This document shows, one piece after another, positions 42,162 through 52,537 of a stretch of 64,000 bases of DNA. Source of the stretch: Cylindrotheca closterium (Eukaryota; Bacillariophyta; Bacillariophyceae; Bacillariales; Bacillariaceae); contig CAKOGP040002058.1 of NCBI GenBank assembly GCA_933822405.4, positions 55,580-119,579 on the forward strand, in the 5' to 3' direction. The notes below the pieces were generated by a model. It saw only the letters and a program-made list of their open reading frames with translations. It was not told where the DNA came from and searched no databases. Numbering within the stretch: the first letter of the stretch is position 1; every line of letters starts with the position of its first letter. Position numbers and translations under genes: made by a program.

Positions 42162-43682
42162 TCAATTGCCCTTGCCCGTACTTGCCGTCAGTTTGACCAT
42201 TTCCGATCCCTCCACATCGTAGTCCTCCTGCAATTGGGGATCTTCGTATTCAAATTCAATTTCTGCGGAAGGTCGTCGCGATGCGGGTGGTTCCGGTTTT
42301 CGAAGTGGCCGAGCCAAATTAATCTTGAAGACTTGATACCCAAACAAGGCTGCCGTTACCATTTGCATTAGTATCAGCGTGGCGGACGGGGGTTTGGATG
42401 CACCAGCAGCACCACTAGTGCTTCCAGACGAAGTGGATTTGTTGGATACTTGGATTGTGGTTTGAACAGCTTCCTTCTTTTCAGCCTCGGACATCTTTTC
42501 ATATCCCAAGGCTTGTGCAATGGTCGTGTGGCCCGCAAAATCCACATCGTGATTGGGACATTTCAATTGACGTAGCAAGGCCGAATACATGATTTGGGGA
42601 TGCTCCATGAGTCGTTGGTACAACTCCGTCTTGCTGCCATCACAGGTCGAAAAGAGAGAATGGTTGTAGAGCACGTCCAAAGTCTTTTCGGTTGTAAAGG
42701 GCATGAGTTTGGGTTGGTAGGCACAGTCCCGATACCGAAACAACTCTTCGGCCAAGGCAATGTCCGTATCATTGAATTCTACAAAATCCCGTTCCCCCTC
42801 ATTGTCATGGTTCTTGACGTATTCGTGGCTGGCAATGAGACCATTGACCGTTCGGCCTTGCAGAATTTGCGTGACGACCACTTGGACAATGTTAATGTCC
42901 GAAGAGTCCATTCCGGTCGTTTCCAGCAACTTGACTTCCCATCCTTCGTTGAGATATGCCAACGAGGCTCCCAATGGATTGGTTCGGGCCCCCAGCATGT
43001 CCAATCGTTTTGTTTGTTCGTCCGGTTTGTTGTGGGTGTCGCACAACCAATCTTCGTAGGTCGATTCCTCATATTCTCCATCTGCGTGCTTCCACATGGA
43101 AACGAATTGATCAAAGCGGGGGGTCCGGTAATGTTCAATGACCAAAACATCCTCCTTGGAGACACCCAATTTTTCGATTATTTTCTTCATGGCACTCAAA
43201 GCGTCATGCTTGGCCGATGGTCCAATTTGATCGAAAAATGCCGATCCCACAATGACACCATTAATGTCCGGTTCGTCAAATCTCGATTGGAGTTTCTCCC
43301 AGATTTCTTCATTCTCTTCCTCTGGTTCCGTAATGAGTTTATGGATATCGTTCCCACCCCATCGCCAATTCGTCAAGGCATAGGTCCGTACATGACCTTC
43401 TTCCTTGGCTTTGGACCATTTGCTCACAAATTTGTAGACCGAATAATAGGCAGAATTGTGAGGACCGGCCAAAAAGACAATCTTTTTGTTTCCACCCAAC
43501 AATAAAGCTTCGTGTTCTTGATCTGTATTGATAGGCCACGCATTGGCAGTAGCAGTTGATGATGATGATGACGAGGATGCCAATAATACTGCTACTAGCA
43601 ACACGACCAAACGACCAAGTGACGGCTGACTTCTTGCGATGGAAGTTATTGTTGTGGAAAGTCCTCCTACTGTCAGGATCAT
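42162..43682 (-). CDS. Membrane protein, distantly sulfotransferase-like (diatom type)
   Basis: 506 residues from the ATG at 43682 (the longer frame starts with TTG). A signal peptide or anchor (LGRLVVLLVAVLLASSSSSS) precedes KKIVFLAGPHNSAYYSVYKFV, placed like the PAPS-binding P-loop of sulfotransferases (PxxTGSTxL) but with altered residues; EHYRTPRFDQFVSMWKH resembles their second PAPS motif. A Ser/Gly-rich linker and a second hydrophobic segment (SATLILMQMVTAALFGYQVF) precede a cytosolic tail rich in Glu and Pro. If active it would modify secreted glycans; the altered loop makes this doubtful. Otherwise unknown. Confidence 0.5.
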   Translation of the reverse strand: MILTVGGLSTTITSIARSQPSLGRLVVLLVAVLLASSSSSSSTATANAWPINTDQEHEALLLGGNKKIVFLAGPHNSAYYSVYKFVSKWSKAKEEGHVRTYALTNWRWGGNDIHKLITEPEEENEEIWEKLQSRFDEPDINGVIVGSAFFDQIGPSAKHDALSAMKKIIEKLGVSKEDVLVIEHYRTPRFDQFVSMWKHADGEYEESTYEDWLCDTHNKPDEQTKRLDMLGARTNPLGASLAYLNEGWEVKLLETTGMDSSDINIVQVVVTQILQGRTVNGLIASHEYVKNHDNEGERDFVEFNDTDIALAEELFRYRDCAYQPKLMPFTTEKTLDVLYNHSLFSTCDGSKTELYQRLMEHPQIMYSALLRQLKCPNHDVDFAGHTTIAQALGYEKMSEAEKKEAVQTTIQVSNKSTSSGSTSGAAGASKPPSATLILMQMVTAALFGYQVFKINLARPLRKPEPPASRRPSAEIEFEYEDPQLQEDYDVEGSEMVKLTASTGKGN

Positions 43683-44129
43683 TTTTTTCTTCAGTGGTTC
43701 TTGCGACAACTGTTAATTCGTGTCAGGGCTTGAAAGAGTGAAACGAGGAAGGAAATATCCAATGGATGATACTCTCGTAATCGTTGTTTGTTTGCTGTTG
43801 TTGTTGTTGTTGTTTTTGTTTTTGTTGAGGTGATTATGATGATAATCAACGAGAATTCCAAAATCATCATCGGTCATCGTGATGTTGAAAGAAGACTCGA
43901 TATCCATACGTCACGCATGAAAGTCTATCTCAGTACCTTTCGAAACTAGTCATCGCAATCCTTCACAAATGAAAATCTAATCAATGCGATCGATAAGATT
44001 GTGGATGACGATGTGCAGTATTGAGTATAGTACAGTATATATATATATGCTGCCTGACATATCACACTTACTAATATATCTTGATCTAACAAACAAACAA
44101 GCAAGCAAGCAAGCAATTAAACAACCATC
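43683..44129. other. Divergent intergenic region with simple repeats
   Basis: Includes a (TTG)n-type run at about 43795-43825 and an (ACAA)/(GCAA)n run at about 44087-44115 just before the polyQ gene. No gene seen. Confidence 0.45.
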
Positions 44130-44156
44130 ATGTCAGATCCAAAAGATCAACAGCAA

Positions 44157-44207
<51 letters not shown>

Positions 44208-45251
44208 CAAGAATCATCGTCCGGACCATCCATTCGCATGGTGATTCAACGATATCGATTCGCTCGAATGTTGTTGGAGGAATCTCAAGTGGTCAGCGTG
44301 GGTCATCCATCCTCCTCCTTATTGGTTAACGAGGCTGAAAATGACAATGATGACAATGTTGAAACTGGTACCAATGATGATGATGAGAACAAAGAAGCCA
44401 CAGTGGGATTGCTGGTGTATATCAGTTTTTCAGCCTTGGCGTCCAAAGAAAAAGTGGAACAAGCCGCCAAGACAGTACTCAACATGCCAGTAGGAACACT
44501 CGGAGCTTGGGGAGACGGATCGGGCGTCAAGAGCATGTTGCAATTATTGACGGCAAGAAATAATGCGGCACTGAAGACGAAAACGACAACGACTAAAGGA
44601 GACAATGAATCCTCATCATCCAACGACAATAATAATTCCCCCCTATCCATAATTCTGGTGCCCCAAGCAAATCTGATCGCCAAGATCAAGAAGAATGGGA
44701 AATCCATTCAGTATCGGGATCAGATTGCCAAGGAACAGGGAAATGAACTCTATGATTTCTTTTGCCTAACGGTGGAAGACTTACTGCAAGACCATCATGC
44801 TGTATGCAAGGGAGACAAGCCTGCAAATGGTAGCAACAAGAAATCAAACAACAATGACAACAATAACAACATTCCCGATCCAAGCATACCACCCAATCAA
44901 CTCTTTCGACGACGGACCAGTGAATTTGCAACCTTTGAAGATGAAGCAACCTCCCCTTGCGGTTTGCCATTGACAACAATCGATGGAACACCTGTGACCA
45001 AGTCGGCTCGCAAAAAGATGCAAAAACAATACGAGGCTCATGCCAAGCGACATGAAAAGTGGTTGAAGCTGAATCCACAAGAAAAAGAAGAAGCAAACAA
45101 CAAATCAGCAAACAAGTCACCGGAACCAGACAATATGAAACCATCACTCGATTCATCCTTTCTGCAGCTGGTCAAGGGTACCTTTGGTGCCCGACAGGGA
45201 ATCGAAATGCAATCGGACATGGGGCCCTTTTGTCACGTGGTCGAATTATAA
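44130..45251 (+). CDS. D-aminoacyl-tRNA deacylase (DTD)-like protein with N-terminal polyglutamine
   Basis: 373 residues, ATG 44130. Residues 7-27 are 21 Gln, including thirteen uninterrupted CAG codons (44160-44198). The domain begins RMVIQRYRFARM, matching the DTD start (MxxVVQRVxxAxV), followed by VGLLVYISF (GLLVLVGI in DTD), VLNMPVG, then SIILVPQANLIAKIKKNGKS and QGNELYDFF, the place of the catalytic SQxTL motif and following helix. SQxT has become PQAN. A TSPCGLPLT segment may stand for the cross-subunit GP-type motif. Long Asn/Asp-rich inserts interrupt the fold. It may be a diverged proofreader or a non-catalytic relative. Confidence 0.6.
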
Positions 45252-45428
45252 TATTATATACAGTACAGTAGGTCCTAACAGTATATTTTAAAATAATAAT
45301 ACCTAGGAATGATAACTTTGGATATTACCTTTACAGCAGTACAGTACAAATGGGATCAAACTCCAAGCATTGTCTCAGTACATATGTCGCCACTGGTTTT
45401 AATATCTAAATCAATAAGAAGAGCTTAT

Positions 45429-46280
45429 TCAAAACAAAAGCAAATCCTTCTTCAGTTTGCTCTTTTTCCATTTGGGCAGTTTCGCAAAGGCTCCTTTGGT
45501 CATTTTAAAGTATTTCTCAAAGTCTTCTGGGGACAAGTACATTTCGCGATGTTGCTTGTCCATTCCCTCCACACGAAGTTGCTGAATGTCTTCCAACGCA
45601 TGAAAGTGGCCATCCCAATTCGGTGGTTCTCCTTCTTTGGCAGGTTGCTTGCCTTGGAGTACCGTCTTGCCTTCTACTTTGGGCAAGAAAATCTTGGTCT
45701 TGGTGAATTTGCGTCCCTCGAGATCAGTGCCAGTAATTCTAACATGTTTCTCCAAGCCCACCATGGTCGTCTCCTCACTTTCAATCGACGAAAAGCCTTC
45801 TCGAAAGGCGGCTTCTTCTGGATTGATTTCGGCATCTTCGTCGTCTTCTCCTCCTCCTCCTCCTTCTGGCTCTTCACCTCCTTCTGGAACATCTGATTTT
45901 GGCTTGGCAAACCTTTTTCGAATTTCTTCGGCTTTTTCGGGATCCAGTGGAGCTTCTCCCTCTCCTTCTGCAGTAGTGGCGCTCTTGCCCTTGGTAGCGT
46001 CCTCTTGAACATGTTTCTCAAAGGCATCCTTCATCGATTTAAGCGTTTCACCAGCATGGCCACCAGCTTTGATGTCAGGTTCTTCTACCTGGTGAGTACC
46101 CTTTTCCGACCATTTTTGAACCGATTCGTCCACTCCCTTCTTACGGGCTTCCACAGGGACCGCGTCGTCGCCAATCAGAGCCTTCATTTTCGCCTTTCTT
46201 TTTTCCTCTGTCTCCAACTGGATTTTCTTCATCTCTTCTTCAATTCGCTTTTTCGCGAGCTCATCTGCGTTTTCTGCCAT
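45429..46280 (-). CDS. Villin-headpiece protein with charged N-terminus
   Basis: 283 residues from the ATG at 46280. The last 36 residues form a villin headpiece (YLSPEDFEKYFKMTKGAF, then LPKWKKSKLKKDLLLF), with the Pro-Trp-Lys and LKKxxxLF core that binds F-actin. The first 170 residues are highly charged, helical (ELAKKRIEEEMKKIQLETEE) and then Glu/Gly-rich (EEPEGGGGGEDDEDAE). A central block (HVRITGTDLEGRKFTKTKIF) is unfamiliar. No gelsolin repeats, so this is a headpiece on an unrelated scaffold. Probable actin-linking protein; a TACCGGTA palindrome lies 62 bp upstream (46342-46349). Confidence 0.8.
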   Translation of the reverse strand: MAENADELAKKRIEEEMKKIQLETEEKRKAKMKALIGDDAVPVEARKKGVDESVQKWSEKGTHQVEEPDIKAGGHAGETLKSMKDAFEKHVQEDATKGKSATTAEGEGEAPLDPEKAEEIRKRFAKPKSDVPEGGEEPEGGGGGEDDEDAEINPEEAAFREGFSSIESEETTMVGLEKHVRITGTDLEGRKFTKTKIFLPKVEGKTVLQGKQPAKEGEPPNWDGHFHALEDIQQLRVEGMDKQHREMYLSPEDFEKYFKMTKGAFAKLPKWKKSKLKKDLLLF

Positions 46281-46864
46281 TGTTGTGCCTTTCTTGTTGT
46301 TATTGTTATTATTGTTGTTATATTATATATTCCTTTTTCTCTACCGGTAGGTTGGATAGTCGTAATGATGATAGTGCGAAGATATTATGATTTTGGCAGC
46401 TGATGACACAATTAAATTCGGCGAGATGTCACAGTGTGACACGAAATGACTCTAATGAGATTTTGATCGCGTGATACCGGTATATATGACTGACTCAAAC
46501 ATCTTTGACTCACGTGACTACAAAACAGACACCATGATGGCATTGTATTATTACTGCGGTACCTTCACCGGTCAGTACAGTATACCAGGGTACTGTTGCT
46601 TCAAGCTGGTGTTGTTCCGAAAGCGTAATAGTAGCGAACAGCACATGTTTTTGTCAAATTGAACCTGAAAAAACAGTTTGAAGTTATGCACACTGGTAAT
46701 GAGTACATTGTACTGCATATTGAGTTACGAACTGAGTTACGAGGTACAGGCGACGTCTGTCATGCGCCCTAAACACGATTGACATTGGAGGGAACATATG
46801 GTATATTTGCCGCTTCTCAAACCCGCAGTTGGACACCATCCCCACTTGTTATTCCATCGTAGTA
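46281..46864. other. Divergent intergenic region with TAC/GTA motifs
   Basis: TACCGGTA at 46342-46349 and 46475-46482, and caccggtcagtacagtatac near 46570. No gene supported. Confidence 0.45.
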
Positions 46865-47962
46865 ATGTCGTTGTTTCCAGCCATACAACGTGGCGACTAT
46901 TTGGCTACATTGACCTTAATTGACCATGAAGGGGCGGATATCGAAGAACGGAACACTAACGGCGGCACTCCTTTGCACGTTGCCTGTTACTACGACAATG
47001 AAGAAGCCTCCATCATTGCAAATCTACTTTTGGATCGCGGCGCCAATGTCAACGCTACAGACAACGACGGTTGGACTCCCATGCACGTAGCTTGCGATAA
47101 AGGTAACTTAGAAGCTGTCATTCTTCTTATTGGCCGCAATGCTTTGTTAGAAACAAGGGCGGATACACTAGGAGGAGAAACTCCATTCCATACGGCATGC
47201 GCTAAAGGACGTTTGGAAGTGGCTCGGCTCTTGCTATCGAAAGGGGCAGACATTGAGACTTTTTGTAGTAACCAATGGACACCCTTGTGCTCGGCATGTG
47301 AAAAAGGTCACGTACAAGTGGTCCAATTGTTGGTGAACAACCACGCGAATCTCGAGGCACGAACCAACGTAGGAGCGACCTCCTTGCATATTGCCAGCCG
47401 GCAAGGTCATGAGGAGGTAGTAAGACTCTTACTGAGCAATGGTGCTGATATGGAGGCTAGACAGCAACACCATTGGACACCTTTGCATGCAGCATGCCAT
47501 CAAAGTCGTATGGATGTTGTCTGCCTTTTGCTGAACCGAGGGGCGTATCTGAACGCGAAGGACATCAGGGGTTGGACTGCGCTTCATATTGCCTGTTGGA
47601 AGGGCAATTTGGAACTTACCCGTCGCTTTCTAGGACGAAATGCAAATATCGAGGCAACCACAAATCGAGGATCCACGGCTTTGCACCTAGCTTGCTTCAA
47701 TGATCACGTGGACGTCGTACAATTTCTATTGGATAATCGTGCAAACGTGGAAGCTGTACATACCCCTTCATGGACACCACTGCATTTCGCATGCGCGAGA
47801 GGAAACTTGACAGTTGCCCAACTTTTATTGGAACGAAATGCCAACCTAGAAGCAAAAACAAAGGGCGGAAAGACTCCTTTGATTGCAGCAGGTATTTGTG
47901 GGCACTTCGAGCTGGTGTGGTTCTTGGTACGAAGATACCCGTTGTTGATTCTACAAAACTAG
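46865..47962 (+). CDS. Ankyrin-repeat protein (about ten repeats)
   Basis: 365 residues from the ATG at 46865 (MSLFPAIQRGDYLATLTL); the frame upstream lacks an ATG. About ten consecutive ankyrin repeats of 33-34 residues with GxTPLHxACxxGxLExVxLLLxxGANxExx consensus fill the protein, ending in a short hydrophobic helix (LVWFLVRRYPLLILQN). There is no other domain, so the protein is a binding scaffold. The repeats are more regular than in the family fragment at 24117 and appear unrelated to it. Confidence 0.9.
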   Translation: MSLFPAIQRGDYLATLTLIDHEGADIEERNTNGGTPLHVACYYDNEEASIIANLLLDRGANVNATDNDGWTPMHVACDKGNLEAVILLIGRNALLETRADTLGGETPFHTACAKGRLEVARLLLSKGADIETFCSNQWTPLCSACEKGHVQVVQLLVNNHANLEARTNVGATSLHIASRQGHEEVVRLLLSNGADMEARQQHHWTPLHAACHQSRMDVVCLLLNRGAYLNAKDIRGWTALHIACWKGNLELTRRFLGRNANIEATTNRGSTALHLACFNDHVDVVQFLLDNRANVEAVHTPSWTPLHFACARGNLTVAQLLLERNANLEAKTKGGKTPLIAAGICGHFELVWFLVRRYPLLILQN

Positions 47963-48017
47963 TTAAAGGATCGGAGCTAACCTAGAGATAGAACACAACG
48001 GAAACAAAATTTGTGTT

Positions 48018-50899
48018 TTAGGAGAATTCATTATTTCTACCGCTAGCGTTTTTTCCCCAATTGAACCTCCCCGCTACTGTTGTGTCGTCAAAGGTTCCAG
48101 CCACACTTGTGCCACCACGCCTCTCGTATTGTCGCATCCACAACGTCCAGGACTGCGAGTACGATTTGCGTCCTTCCCGTCCTTCCTCATTTTCGAAAAT
48201 TCGTTTTGATTTTCCGATGCCAGCAATTCCACTAAGCCCGTCATCACCAATCCTGTTTCCATTCACTTCCACTTCACTATTCTTATCTTCCTCCCCATGT
48301 TTGTACAGACAGATTCTCACTCCAGCAAAAATAATGAGTAGAAAGGCGGTCGCAGCTGCCAGTATTGCTGTGTAGCCAGTTTCCGTGATGTCGCTAGAAG
48401 TACCAAGGTCTAATTCCAGCTGATTCTGCCCACACAGACACCCCGCTCGCCGTGCCCTAATTGCCAACGCATCACAAACATTGTTTGCTCCCCATTGATC
48501 TCGATATACTTTTTCGATTGCCGAACAGGAAATTTCATCGCGCTCAATGTCAACTCTTTTCCCAGGATTGATTAACGCAATACCAGGTGGGCAGATTCCA
48601 AAACACTGCTTCTCTTCTTCCTGCCCTGAGACATCACCATTGTCGCTTTCAGAAGTGTTAACTGGATCTATTGTCGCCGTCGGCTGCTCAGTCATAATGT
48701 CAATCGTCAATGTATCATCAAGTCCTCTCGTTGGAAATGCCGATGGCTTGTTCGTGGGCAGCAAGCTTGGAGTTTGGGTCGGTACAAGACTGGGCATTGG
48801 AGTTGGTGCAAGACTGGGCATTGGAGTTGCAATTGAAGGACTTCCAGAAAAAACGTTACTTGGACTGGAAGATGGTGCATCCGTCGGCGTCGAGGAAGGA
48901 ACCGAGGAGGGCATCACGGTTGGTACCAAGGAAGGGTTGTCGGTTGGTATAAAGATCCCAGAAGTTGGCGACATGGTCGGCTTGGGAGTCGTTGGGGATT
49001 CACTCGGATTAGATGACGCTGTGATTGTCGGCGCCGTCGTCGTTGGTGCACCACTCGGCATGATCGATGGAAGTCGTGTCGGTCCAGCAGTCGTTGGTTC
49101 AATGCTAGGAATCGCGGATGGTTGAATTGTTGGTTCCGCTGTCGTGGGCTCGCTACTTGGACTGTCTGATGGAAGTATACTAGGCATATCTGACATGGTT
49201 GGTAGCATCGTCGGCCCTGGAGTAGGTGGTCTCGTCGGCCCAGGTGATGGCTTTGGAGTAGGTCCAGGGGTTGGATTTCGCGTGGGCGGTCTTGTTGGCC
49301 CCGGTGTTGGCTCTCGAGTTGGTCCAGGAGTTGGATTTCGCGTTGGCGGTCTTGTTGGCCCCGGTGTCGGCTCTCGAGTTGGTCCAGGAGTTGGATTACG
49401 CGTTGGCGGTCTGGTTGGTCCTGGCGTTGGGTCTGGGGTAGGTCCAGGAGTTGGATTACGCGTTGGTCGTCGCGTGGGTTCCCTCGTCGGAGGTCTCGTT
49501 GGTTGGGGTGTTGGCGGTGGAGTAGGTTGCGGTGTCGGACTTGGAGTGGGCCGTCTCGTCGGTTGCGGAGTTGGTCTTCTCGTTGGAGGTCTGGTAGGTG
49601 GCCTCGTGGGTCGTCCTGTTGGCGGTGGAGTCGGTGGACGGGTAGGTGGTCTCGTCAGACTGGTAGTGCAAACCTTTGAAGAATCCCCCGCATTGTAGGT
49701 AAGTTCGGTCCAACCTAGGCGCGGATTATTGGCTTCTGGTATACTCAAGGTTCTTTGGCTGTCTGGTGCCCAAGCAAATGTTTCAATTTGTCCAGCGACT
49801 GGATGAGTCCAGTCGACGCACGCCCTACTCCTATTGTCTGGATTGGCCATGGCACTCCAGACGCTTGTCCCCGGACATCGCAAGAATACAAACGTCCGTA
49901 CTGCGTTTCCTAGTCCAATCATGGTTCCGTCCATCGACATTTCTGCACCGGTCCACGTTCTCTTCATGATATGAATGCCTCCATTGTTCTCATATTGTTC
50001 AAAATCGTACCTTCCAATCGCTCTCGGTGAATAAAATCGGACGTTTCCCTCCAACCGACTGGACCAAGCCGATGCAGGAATATGAAACAGACGATTGTAT
50101 CGAAATTGATTTTCTCGGTCCCATTTCGTAGCAAGATAAATGTCTGCCGTGATAAGATGAAAGATTAAGGAAGGATGGAAAATGAAGTTGTCAGTATCAG
50201 AAGCAATACACTCAAATTACTACGCATAACACCCAAAACAATATACTAACCTCCGACAGCTTCGTCGTCCCCCCACCCCTTGTGATCCAAAAACATTGCC
50301 TCGCAATCAGCGTGATTGGTAGGCGACGATGAATGGTCATAATAAAATGTCAACTTGGACATCCTACTAGTAGGAATCCTATCGTTGTCATTGTATTCCC
50401 CTAGTCTCGGTTCTCTTATTTTGACAACATGGTAGCTACCCCTTCCCCTGTTACCACTGGTGGCTCTTGCTTCATTGTCCCCCGCGTCCATAATGTAGAG
50501 ACATGTCTGATCGACTCCCGACTTTCCACAGGAGCCAATCGTCAATGACTCCCAATCGCGATTGCTGAAAAAATCAGAGGATACTCTTAGCGTCATCAGT
50601 CGGTCCCCTGTGCGGGAGTCAAATAGCCCAATTCGTTGGCCACCACCTCCGTCGCTGATGCCAAAAAATATGGGACGGTTGTTGTGCCTCTGTGATGGTG
50701 AAAATGCCAGCCCACTGATTTCTCGAAAGCCAGGACCATTGGGATCTTCCTTATCAAGAAGCGAGTCCGCAACCTTGCGTTTGACAACGGGGCACATGAC
50801 TTGAGCGTGAACTGAATGCCATGATGCTGTGGTGACGACAAAGGCGATGAACACGAAACTTAAGAATGCAGCTTTGGACATTCTTCTCATTGGTTTCAT
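48018..50899 (-). CDS. Secreted/membrane protein: propeller-like head, long Pro-Thr stalk, C-terminal membrane span
   Basis: Two exons, 50899-50251 and 50143-48018, with a 107-bp GT-AG intron in phase 1, giving 924 residues. Signal peptide (AAFLSFVFIAFVVTTASWHSVHA). The head (residues about 30-390) has FREISGLAFSPSQ, FGISDGGGG, LYIMDAGDNEA and DIYLATKWDR, like secreted beta-propellers. Residues about 390-700 are PT-rich: RPPTRPPTPPPT units, then a 20-residue repeat (RNPTPGPTREPTPGPTRPPT), then less regular S/P/T repeats. A Cys-containing segment (CFGICPP ... GCLCG) precedes the span (YTAILAAATAFLLIIFAGVRI) and a charged tail. The stalk is probably heavily O-glycosylated. A cell-wall or adhesion role is inference. 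Confidence 0.8.
49250..49470. repeat. 60-bp minisatellite in the Pro-Thr stalk
   Basis: About three to four head-to-tail copies of a 60-bp unit (start gttggatttcgcgttggcgg), each encoding the 20-residue PT repeat on the minus strand. The copies differ at few positions, mostly third codon positions. Confidence 0.8.
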
Positions 50900-51397
50900 T
50901 GGTTTTCTCCTTTCTTATATTATTCTATTATCTCTAGATGTCTTTCGTAGTCTTCTCGGTTAGCTTACAAGAAATTCCGATGGTGAGGTTGAGAGGAGAG
51001 TTCCTGATGCATATAGCCTGGACTTCACGTATCAAATATATCTTATTCATTCATACCGGTATGGATTTTCTCGCTTTTAATCTTTGAAAATTCTGAACGG
51101 TCTCAAATTTGGCGCCAAAGCCAATACTTATTAACCCCCTGTAATTCCAGATTTGGTGGCGCCGTTTTGATTCTATTAAATGTATAGTAATTGTAACAAA
51201 CACTTAACCCCTCCTCTATAAATAACTTATTTTAGAAAGAGAACCCAATGCAATATCACAAAAGGCAGGTGTGATTGGCGCGTGCCAAAGATCATAGTAA
51301 CTGTATTCTGTCACGTGGCCAAAAGCGAGGATTGTTGCTTTTGAGAGCGACAATATGTACCGGAATCAATCCCGTCAAATTTTCGACAAGAAAACTC
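50900..51397. other. Divergent intergenic region
   Basis: TACCGGTA at 51054-51061. The methyltransferase-like frame extends upstream of its first ATG (to about 51275) without a start, so a 5' exon or non-AUG start is possible. Nothing else seen. Confidence 0.4.
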
Positions 51398-52537
51398 ATG
51401 ACATCCGATACTGATGAACAGAAGGATAATACTAGAAATGTTTCGGAAACGAATGCAACAATAGACGACAAGAGGAAAAAGAAGCTCAAGAAGAAACGGA
51501 AAAAGAACAAGCGGAAGCTGTCTGTTGATCACGAAAAAAATACAGAAAGCACAAGTGACAAAACCCTAGACACATCACGGATAACATCATCGCATAAATC
51601 CACGACAGCCAATGATTTGAACGATTCGCCAAAGCCAAAGTCGAACAAGAAGAGAAAGACAGAAACTTCACCATCAGAATCCCAATCATTAACAACAGAA
51701 ACGGAAACCACCGATGGCCCTCCGCAATATTCCTTTCAGGTCGATGACACAGATCACTGTGAAACACCTGTCGAGGCCTACCGAGATTTGCTCGATGTTT
51801 TGGATAAGATATGCAAATCGTTGAACAAGACACGCGCCAAGTTGCTAGTTTATGATCCCTATTATTGCAATGGCGGAGTGAAACGGAAATTGGGCTCCTT
51901 GGGCTTTGAATCCGTCATTAATAGGAATCGAGACTTTTATCAGGATATCGAAAATCATGAGATTCCAGCCTATGATGTCCTCATTACCAATCCTCCCTAT
52001 TCGGGTGTCCATATGGAAAAGCTTTTATCTTTTGTGAATGCATCCAACAAAAATGACAGAAAGAAGAATGCCAAAGGTTCCGTCAACCCGCATAACAAAC
52101 CTTGGTTGTTCTTGCTCCCTCACTTTGTCTATACCAAAGACTACTACCATCGAGCGCTCAAGTCCAAGCCATTGAAGGATCAAATTTACTTTTTGGTACC
52201 CGAGGTGCGTTATTCCTACGTACCTCCCTCATGGGTCGAAGACTCCAAAGGATCAACGGCATTGTCCAAGGGCAAGACCAAAACGGCACCCTTTCCCAGC
52301 TTTTGGTATTGCCACACCGGTAACAAGTTTCCCAAGTCTTGGTTGACAGATACCTACGGCCCAACTGGATCATTCCGGTCCAGTAATCCCACTCACAAGT
52401 TGAGGTATGCCAGTTGCACCAACGATATTCCAAGAGATTTCAAGGGGGAGTTTGACGAGACAAAGAAAAGACCGAATCCCAAGGCCCGAAAACGAGCGGC
52501 GGCCAAGAAGCGTCGGGAGGCAATGTCTGGGAGGTAA
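51398..52537 (+). CDS. N6-adenine methyltransferase-like protein with lysine-rich N-terminus
   Basis: 379 residues from the first ATG at 51398. Residues 1-120 are Lys/Ser-rich (KRKKKLKKKRKKNKRKL), a likely nuclear or nucleolar signal. The domain has LLVYDPYYCNGGVKRKLGSL in the place of SAM-binding motif I, and YDVLITNPPYSGVHMEKLL, carrying the NPPY catalytic motif of N6-adenine methyltransferases. PWLFLLPHFVYTKDYY and FLVPEVRYSYVPP follow as later strands. The C-terminus is again basic (KARKRAAAKKRREAM). The family acts on adenines in DNA or RNA; which substrate applies cannot be told. An open frame upstream (ICTGINPVKFSTRKL) has a transit-peptide look but no ATG. Confidence 0.75.
   Translation: MTSDTDEQKDNTRNVSETNATIDDKRKKKLKKKRKKNKRKLSVDHEKNTESTSDKTLDTSRITSSHKSTTANDLNDSPKPKSNKKRKTETSPSESQSLTTETETTDGPPQYSFQVDDTDHCETPVEAYRDLLDVLDKICKSLNKTRAKLLVYDPYYCNGGVKRKLGSLGFESVINRNRDFYQDIENHEIPAYDVLITNPPYSGVHMEKLLSFVNASNKNDRKKNAKGSVNPHNKPWLFLLPHFVYTKDYYHRALKSKPLKDQIYFLVPEVRYSYVPPSWVEDSKGSTALSKGKTKTAPFPSFWYCHTGNKFPKSWLTDTYGPTGSFRSSNPTHKLRYASCTNDIPRDFKGEFDETKKRPNPKARKRAAAKKRREAMSGR

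Noticed and set aside
42594..43505. 303-codon plus-strand frame opposite the sulfotransferase-like gene
   Set aside because: No ATG-supported domain; the minus strand has signal peptide, family-like blocks and a second span, so this is a shadow.
45309..45896. 195-codon plus-strand frame over the villin-headpiece gene
   Set aside because: Antisense of the headpiece and acidic region; no own start context or domain.
49144..49698. Long plus-strand frame rich in Gly-Val (GVGGLVG repeats)
   Set aside because: It is the exact antisense of the Pro-Thr stalk of the minus-strand gene; the repeat keeps the opposite frame open.
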